Source of the DNA: Microvelia longipes
Taxonomy: Eukaryota > Arthropoda > Insecta > Hemiptera > Veliidae
Assembly: GCA_018340805.1 (NCBI GenBank)
Contig: JACMZG010001913.1
Span: 32,222,904 to 32,286,903, forward strand
DNA length: 64,000 nt
Direction of reading: 5' to 3'
Below the pieces are notes generated by a model. That model searched no databases, was not told the DNA's origin, and worked only from the letters and a program-made list of their open reading frames with translations. This document shows positions 57,827 to 64,000 of this stretch, one piece after another; position 1 is the stretch's first letter, and the number at the start of each line of letters is the position of its first letter. The position numbers were made by a program, and so were the translations under genes.

Positions 57827-58079
57827 GTAAGTACTCAAGCATACTTTACATTGTTTACATTCCCTCCTGTACTTTATGTACATCCAGAGATTGGTTTATA
57901 AGCTAATTTTTACCTATCCTGGTTAAGCATCATTGATTAAAGTTGAATTAATTTAAGAGTTACAATAAATGTTTTGCAAAACTCGGTAGTATCAAATGAT
58001 ATTGGTATTTTATTATTGACAACTCTTTCTTGCCTATTTTGGCATTGCTACTTCTTTTGCTCTAAGTCTTAATGATATA
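57827..58079. other. Intron start, no feature seen
   Basis: AT-rich sequence after the donor site, up to the TA before the next element. Confidence 0.5.
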
Positions 58080-58137
58080 CAGGGTGGTAATATTTCTAAT
58101 ACAAATCATCCTGATTATTCAGCTTGAGCCTAACATG

Positions 58138-58785
58138 GAGCTATCGCGAATAAAATTGGGTGTCTACCCCCACTAAAGTTGACCACTAACCAAGTTCAAT
58201 TACCTAAAATTGGGTTGTTTGGTGCTTATTTGACATGTATGGTAACCTGATTACCAATATGTGTTTTTCTACGGTAATTTTAAACATTTAAATTGAATCA
58301 TAACTTTATATACTAATTATTTCAAAAACTATGTCATATTCCAAATAATTTGATTCCAATATAATTTAATCTCGTAATAATTAATTTATAATCGAACTAC
58401 AAGTTTGGTATACCATGAAGGACTATTACCTATTTATGATTAAAAATAGGCTACTGGTACACCCCAAAAATTCATCACTTTTTATCCATGAATGAGAAAA
58501 TATAGGTCTGGGGTAAAATTACCCGGATCAAGCGATATTGGTATCAAATTGGTGTCGGGATATGACACTGTTCAGAAATGAATCCATAATAATGGTTTTG
58601 CCTCCCAAATTTATCTTTTAAGTTACCGTAGAAAAATCACATTTAGGTAAATTGATACCATACATTGTCCAGACGATCACCAAACAAAATAAATATGGTA
58701 TTTTAACTTCTAGTGGTCCCAACTTACGTAAAGGGGGGGGTTTAAAAAGAAAAAAAAAAAATAACCATTTTATAGCCAGTAACCA
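58138..58785. mobile_element. Foldback element related to 34423-35320
   Basis: The left arm has CCCCCACTAAAGTTGACCAC and ATGGTAACCTGATTACCAAT. The right arm, inverted, has CCAGACGATCACCAAAC and AGTGGTCCCAACTTACG. Arms are diverged and about 230-300 bp long, with a central spacer near 58400-58500. No ORF. Confidence 0.78.
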
Positions 58786-58858
58786 ACAAACTAGCTGAAG
58801 ACAATTACAAAACAAATTAGTTATTTCATTACAAACTGTATTGGTCTCCCATTAATAA

Positions 58859-59496
58859 GTTATGTGTTTGGGCGCTTTAAGAGACAAAATGAAAAATTTA
58901 GGTGTTATATTATTTAAACAACAATATTTCACTCTTCATCAGCACAGAGAAATTTTCAAAGTTATGAAATTTTTTGTCTCCACCATCACCTCCCCACTGA
59001 ACACACTGACCCAGACGCTCCGAGCGGCTCGGAGCGTCGCGAAATGCCCCTAAAATTTAATAGTTAGGCTATTCATTTAAATTGAGAGTGAAATTGAAAC
59101 TCATTATCAATTCAACTCCTCTCCTCGAAATCTTGTTTTTAATTATTTTTTGGATGCTCAATTTGGTCTTTTTTTGGCCTTTTAACCAAAATATGTATAA
59201 ATATTTATCTGAAATATGCCATTTACGAATTTCATTACCTCAATTTTTTGGACCTGATCTTTTCTTATCCTTTTTCGATTTAGTGTAGTTAAATAATTAG
59301 CCTAACTATTCATTTTAATAACTTTGAAAATGCTCTGTGTGGTTGAAGAGCAAAAATATTGTTTAAATAGAACATCTAAATTTCTGTGGAGCTGTAAAAA
59401 ATCCGGCCCATTAAACGGCCCGCCTCATATGAAATTGTTTAAAATAAATAAATAAATAAATTTTCATTTTGTCTCTTAAGCGCTAAACAACATAAC
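58859..59496. mobile_element. Non-autonomous TIR element, 638 bp
   Basis: Terminal inverted repeats of about 38 bp share AAGAGACAAAATGAAAA and the outer GTTATGT (58859-58899 and 59453-59496) with small indels. Inside are a perfect 12-bp-arm hairpin at 59014-59038 (GACGCTCCGAGC, one-base loop) and a second inverted pair, TAATAGTTAGGCTA and TAGCCTAACTATT (about 59061 and 59300). The 63- and 68-codon ORFs within are not accepted. Target duplication not resolved. Confidence 0.75.
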
Positions 59497-59782
59497 ATAT
59501 TATTATTTAAAACTCCCCGCAGAGTCGACTTTGTGGGGATACGATACCGAAATTTTCTCGCTGTAGCCTCCGTACGGAGCTTGAGAAAAATCCATGTGAT
59601 ATTTTTGATTTTAAACGCACCCTGTATAAAGAGATAGTAATGACATTGCTGTTTCGCACTCAGTTCGCACTGTAAGGTTTATAGAACTCGGACTATAATT
59701 TTAGGCGGGCGTTCTGTATAAAGCTAGATTAACAAGATTAAATCATTAGTTGTTTTGAAGAGATTTTGGTGGTTAAATGTTA

Positions 59783-60013
59783 AACATGGTTAATATTTAA
59801 TAAACACTTGAGTTTAAAAAAAATATATATTTAATTGTCAAACCACAATACATAAAAAAGAAAAACTGACCCGGTTCGACTGTGTTTTATAAAAAGTACT
59901 CTGGAAGATGACTAACTAATAGTCGAACCGGTCAGTTTTTCTTTTTTGTATTGTGGTTTGACAATTAAATATATATTTTTTAACTCAAGTGTAAATTAAA
60001 TATTAACCATGTG
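59783..60013. mobile_element. Foldback inverted repeat, about 95-bp arms
   Basis: Left arm about 59783-59881 and right arm about 59927-60013 pair through TTAATTGTCAAACCACAATA, AAGAAAAACTGACC and GGTTCGAC, around a loop of about 45 nt. No ORF. Confidence 0.82.
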
Positions 60014-60112
60014 TTAATCAAAGATTAAATCATAAAATGTAGAAATATTTTAAAACATATTTAATGTATCTGAACCGTGGAGGTAGTGATTAAATAAATC
60101 ACTCCGCGACAG

Positions 60113-60142
60113 TCTCTCCACAAATGTACATTTGTGGAGAGA
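60113..60142. repeat. Perfect 30-bp palindrome
   Basis: TCTCTCCACAAATGT and its exact reverse complement with no loop. It would extrude as a cruciform or act as a two-fold site. No gene nearby explains it. Confidence 0.8.
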
Positions 60143-61018
60143 ATGTTGCTTTATTAATTTTAAACATTATTTCCATTACAACATGTCTTTTGAAGGTAAT
60201 GTAATTAAAATTTAAGAATTAAATTAATATAAAATGTATTTTTATAATTTAAAACCGTTAAGAACTTCTTTTTTTTTTACATCCATTAAGTTCTTGAAGC
60301 TATCAAAGAGCGTCAAACTTATCCACTTGAAAAGCCTTGGGGATAACTGTAGATTTAAAGTTTCAAGAGACTTTCTTTTATTTTTGTTAATAGTAGTTTT
60401 TTGTTAAGATTATTAGCACTTTATCTCATTAGGGACTTACCCGAGATTTATAAGGGAGTTAGAGGATGTAACCGGGAGTTATAAGGAATAGAGAGTTAAA
60501 GATTATTAGTGGAAGTTTTTAAATTTAGCGGTGTTAATGTTAACTCCCAGCGAAGTGGGAATATTATCAAAAAGAAGTAGTTTTTGATTGACAACGTCTT
60601 TTTAAATCTCTAAGATTTGTCCGACATCATGTCTTAATATGTAGTTAATGTCTTAATGCGGGATGATGAAGCATTAACTAATCGTTACTCTTCGTCATTT
60701 CATTACGAGTGTTACATTAATTACCTGTTTTTTACTTTCTTATGGTATTATTAAAAAGGAAGTAGTGCTGTATAAAGACAAAGCAACTCCCAAGAATTAC
60801 ATTTATGTCCACACTTCGAGAATCCCCCGCTAAGAGTGGGTGAAATTGATTCAAACTGAAATACCTCCCGTTCAAACGCAGAATATCAAAAATGTTTGAA
60901 CTGTTTTTCTCTTCTTGTTTTTAAATGGCCTGTCCTTTAAATTTATACCAAACAAGAAAACCCATGATTGACCAGAAATTAAAACACACCACGTACATAC
61001 ACATACATACATATACAT
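60143..61018. other. No feature seen
   Basis: AT-rich sequence. Confidence 0.5.
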
Positions 61019-61049
<31 letters not shown>

Positions 61050-61129
61050 CATATATATATATATATATATATATAATAATTATATATATATATATATATA
61101 TATATACTATATATATATATATATATATG
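61019..61129. repeat. (AT)n microsatellite
   Basis: TA dinucleotides with few interruptions, preceded by ACATACATACATATAC. Confidence 0.96.
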
Positions 61130-62369
61130 AAACACTTAAAGAGACCTTTTTAATAGCTGCTTGCACTACATACAAACAATTAAAAGGAGATTTTTAACAA
61201 GGAAACACCTGATAATCCGTAAAAAAAATTCTTAGTTCAGAATCATTTTACCTGCTTGGTCACTCTTTTATACCACGCATGACATTTAAACTTAATGTCT
61301 TAGCTTATATGTTAGACGCTAGCTCGTATTTTTTAAAATATACAAAAATGAGATCAATAATCCCACAAATTATAAAACATACAAATAAATAAAATTTAAT
61401 GTAAACGGTTCTTTATTTCCTGAGGTTTAACCTTATGCCAATTTTTTATTTTTACTAATTTATTATTTGTCATTTATAAGTTTTTTGGACAGTTATCAAT
61501 TTTTATTTTCTCCCTAAATGTGTTTTTTATACTTTAATTTATTTAATTTAATCTTTACTTTTTATTGCTTCTTTTGTTCTTCTTATTATCTTAATTATTT
61601 TCTTACAATCTTTATTTATTTTTTTGTACTTCTTCTCCAACTGACCTTATTTTTCTTTAATTTCTTTCTTTAAATCGGTCTTATTATTCTCTTCTTTATA
61701 AATTTTTTTCGTCAAAAAATGTATCAAAAAAGTCTAACGATTTTAAACGTTATTTTATTGGTATTGTTTTTCCTGAATTTTTATGAGGCAAAAAAACTTT
61801 TAAAGTCCCCGATAGTTATTTGTTACTGTTCTGTAAACATTTTTTTGGTTCTCTTTCCTGTGTCTTAAAAAGCATTCTTCTTATTTATTGATTCATTGTT
61901 TTGTAGCCTCTCTTTTCTCTAACTCTTTTTACAAGAGGAAGCATTGCAATTAAAAACAATGTTTTCCTATAAACGGTGTAAATGAAGAAAGGAAGTAAAA
62001 AGCCTTATAAATGTATATTCTAATTAAAAATTTGATACAATTGAACATCCATTTCTTTTCATCTAATATCCGCGTTTCAGCATCTACAGATCATTCCTAT
62101 TGTGAGTTAAAATATATCATAAATAATTAATAAATGTATGTTTTATGGCGTTAAGACGTAAAACCTGAATGCATAGCCCGGTCTACGAACGCAAAACCTC
62201 CAAGACCAATATTGATGCCTTGTTAAGAAGTATAACTAATTAGTCCGTTTTTACTTTTCCTCATTTACATCGTAGCTCCGAGTGTATTTATGCTAGAAGA
62301 CTTTTAAAATTAAAAATCAAATCTATACCATGTAGTGTGCTATTCGGGAAAAAATGATTTTTTTTATGA
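61130..62369. other. No feature seen
   Basis: AT-rich, with long pyrimidine-rich stretches around 61490-61700. Confidence 0.5.
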
Positions 62370-62970
62370 ACGTCCATTACCCGCTATAATGACTCAGCGA
62401 AAATTTAGAAAAAAATCATAAAATGCAGAAAAAAATAATGCGAATCAAATTAGATATGGCAAATGCATGTGACTATGTATAAAACACTAATTATTATGTT
62501 TCCAAGTTCATCTCATATCAAGCATTAGTTCAAATTTTTTATATAATGACTTTTGTACGTTTTTTTAAAAAAAAATTTTTTTTGGGGGTAAACTAATCAG
62601 AAAAATGGATTCGATTGAAGTTCAAATTTTGTTACAATGTATATCTTACTATTGAATAAAGTGCACTAAAGTTTTCGTTTTCGATGCGACAAGTATATCC
62701 AATGATTTTGTGGTGGATATCATAAAATTAAGCAGCATCGAGCCGTGAACTCAAATGCTTGTATGGGGTGGCCCTGAGAATAATATGTATGGCATTTACT
62801 ATCTGAGCACGAAGCGAAGCGAGTCAGAAGACATGTTGCAGCTAATAGGTTTGGCGAATTGTTATTTCTAAGGAACGAGCGAAGCGATTCTGAAAAGCAA
62901 GGGAGGATGAAGGTAGCGATCCGATGTGGTAGGAAAAAAGTTTCCGAGGTACCCTCGTACCCCGATTATT
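62370..62970 (+). repeat. Dispersed repeat family A, longest well-kept copy
   Basis: AATGACTCAGCGAAAATTTA, AAAATGCAGAAAAAA, a TCATCTCATATCAAGCATTA block, AGCAGCATCGAGCC, CCCTGAGAATAATATG, then ACGAAGCGAAGCGAGTC and ACGAGCGAAGCGATTC, and TTTCCGAGGTACCCTCGTAC. A 122-codon ORF overlaps the end but no other copy shares its frame. Confidence 0.82.
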
Positions 62971-63062
62971 TTACATGGAATGCATGCTTTAGTACGCATG
63001 ACCCAACTTCTTTAATTTACTATCATAGCACCTACTTTGATCTAAGAGTATGCTGGAAAGTA

Positions 63063-63099
63063 AATCATTTAGATCGGTCTGAGATCGATCTAAATGATT
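63063..63099. repeat. Palindrome with 14-bp arms
   Basis: AATCATTTAGATCG pairs with CGATCTAAATGATT around nine bases. Confidence 0.75.
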
Positions 63100-63805
63100 C
63101 ACTCATCAATGACTCGATCATCAAAAGAATGTTTTTTGACATTTTGATCACTGTCAGTAGCACTGAGTTAGTCGGTGAGCGTCTCAATGTCGAGATGGCT
63201 ATTAACAAACAGCTTTCATCAAACTGACTGAAAGTATTTCTAGCTCGGTGGTCTGAAAGCCGAATGAATTATCTTCGAAATGCGTACTTTCTTAGTAATC
63301 AATCCATTTCTTACTTATGTTTCCAATATATCCTTTATAACCTGAGTATTAGGGTCTAAGTAGCAGCTTGTTACTTATTTTGTTCGAATTGTTCTATGAA
63401 AATTTGCATATTTATCTCGTCATAGATAAATAGATAGATAGATAGACACTGCACAGCATAATTCACTCGGTTCACTCTCGCAAACACGTCCTAATTCTAC
63501 AACCGAGAGCTACAAAGGTGTAGCTACAACCGACTACTTGCAGGTGTGTGTCCTTCTGCGTTTATTAGAAATATTTAAAATTATTTATTCATTTTCTAAA
63601 ATCAGTTCTTGTTAAATGTAAAAAAATATTAAATGCCTTGTAATCAGAAGGTTTTCCGCAAACGATTAATTAATATCTATGATATTGGATACTTGTGCGG
63701 TAAACTGCGTATTAATGTGTATCATATTAATTTTTGCGGTTAAAATATGTAGAGATAAAATTACTAAAGTGTATTAAAACCCTAGAAATATTTATATTCT
63801 AGGAG
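63100..63805. other. No feature seen apart from (TAGA)n
   Basis: AT-rich. A short TAGA microsatellite lies at about 63428-63446. Confidence 0.5.
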
Positions 63806-63868
63806 GTTCCTATTCGCGAATTTCAAAGGTCGCGTAGCAGCGCCACCGTTCCGCTGGAGTAAGAAATT
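63806..63868 (+). repeat. Short repeat, mate of 39412-39470
   Basis: CTATTCGCGAATTTCAAAGG then GTAGCAGCGCCACCG, as at 39420. A tandem low-complexity tract follows directly, as it does there. Confidence 0.7.
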
Positions 63869-64000
63869 GAATAACGAGAAAGGAAGAAGGGGAGGGAGGG
63901 GGGAGGAGGAGAGGAAGAGGGAGAGAGGGAGAGGGGAAGGGTTGAGGAGAGGAGAGAGAGGGAGGGAGATGGAGGGGAGGAGGAGGGAGAGAGGAGGGGA
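63869..64000 (+). repeat. Purine-only GGGAGA tract, continues past the window
   Basis: About 130 bp of almost pure A and G (GGGAGGGGGGAGGAGGAG and similar) with two stray T. It is homopurine-homopyrimidine DNA, able in principle to form triplexes. The right end is cut by the window. Confidence 0.93.

Larger units (their letters stand above)
58080..59624. mobile_element. Composite DNA element bounded by CAGGGTG ends
   Basis: CAGGGTGG at 58080, preceded by TA, and CACCCTG ending 59624, followed by TA, form a short inverted pair with TA on both sides. This fits a Tc1/mariner-like non-autonomous element. Inside, 58138-58785 is a foldback related to 34423-35320, and a second element with its own ends lies at 58859-59496. 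The inverted match at the ends is only seven bases, so the outer boundary is tentative. Confidence 0.5.

Noticed and set aside
62859..63227. 122-codon ORF as a gene
   Set aside because: Its first third is family A repeat and its middle crosses a palindrome. Other copies of the repeat do not keep the frame.
57827..64000. A further integrin exon downstream (GAPGSWYWQG-type blade)
   Set aside because: I scanned for a Trp-Tyr-Trp-Gln-Gly coding stretch with splice sites and found none. The exon probably lies beyond the window.

Overview
The window is AT-rich, repeat-dense animal DNA, most likely from an arthropod and probably an insect. It has spliced exons and large introns. It also carries tRNA-derived SINEs, a copia-type LTR element, Penelope-like (PLE) and LINE remnants, hAT-type MITE ends and many minisatellites. 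Nothing looks prokaryotic or organellar. I cannot name the species.

Host genes. Two spliced exons on the + strand, 38846-38966 and 57765-57826, join in phase. Together they encode a stretch that I recognise as the N-terminal beta-propeller of an integrin alpha subunit (alphaPS2 / alphaV-alpha5-like). The intron between them is about 18.8 kb. I found no earlier or later integrin exon in the window, so the rest of the gene probably lies outside it or went unrecognised. The first 94 bases may be the last coding exon of another, unidentified gene.

Layout. 0-11 kb: simple repeats, minisatellites (28, 75 and 20 bp), inverted-repeat elements, a tRNA-headed SINE at 2.8 kb and two copies of a second SINE (9.7 and 10.4 kb). 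11.1-13.4 kb: an internally deleted copia element with two identical 151-bp LTRs. 14-17.5 kb: minisatellites, a hammerhead-like core on the minus strand at 15.2 kb, and a repeat carrying a short basic ORF. 17.6-25.1 kb: a head-to-tail array of four units, two of them containing the same 5'-truncated LINE reverse transcriptase. 25-30 kb: mostly featureless. 30.0-31.2 kb: a 26-bp minisatellite. 34.4-38.6 kb: inverted-repeat elements, two copies of an element with a 41-bp minisatellite, a second copy of the basic-ORF repeat, and a GC-rich cluster of GAA-loop hairpins. 38.8-57.8 kb: the integrin intron, with a 42-bp repeat at the donor site, a 2.07-kb 23-bp satellite, a hAT MITE, a PLE remnant, a SINE with a perfect 14-bp target duplication and a 37-bp minisatellite. 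57.8-64 kb: nested terminal-inverted-repeat elements, more hairpins and a purine-only tract at the edge.

Two dispersed families account for much of the moderately repetitive DNA. Family A (at least nine copies or fragments) carries the motif GCGAAGC and usually a GTTCCGAGGTACC end. Family B usually starts at a TA/TG microsatellite, contains a conserved region around CGATAACT-TCGAA, and in two copies carries a 42-56 codon basic ORF. The most notable observations are that ORF, the GCGAAGC mini-hairpins, the hammerhead-like core, the integrin frame staying open through the 42-bp repeat, and the tandem LINE array. All coordinates of repeat families are approximate and were judged by eye.
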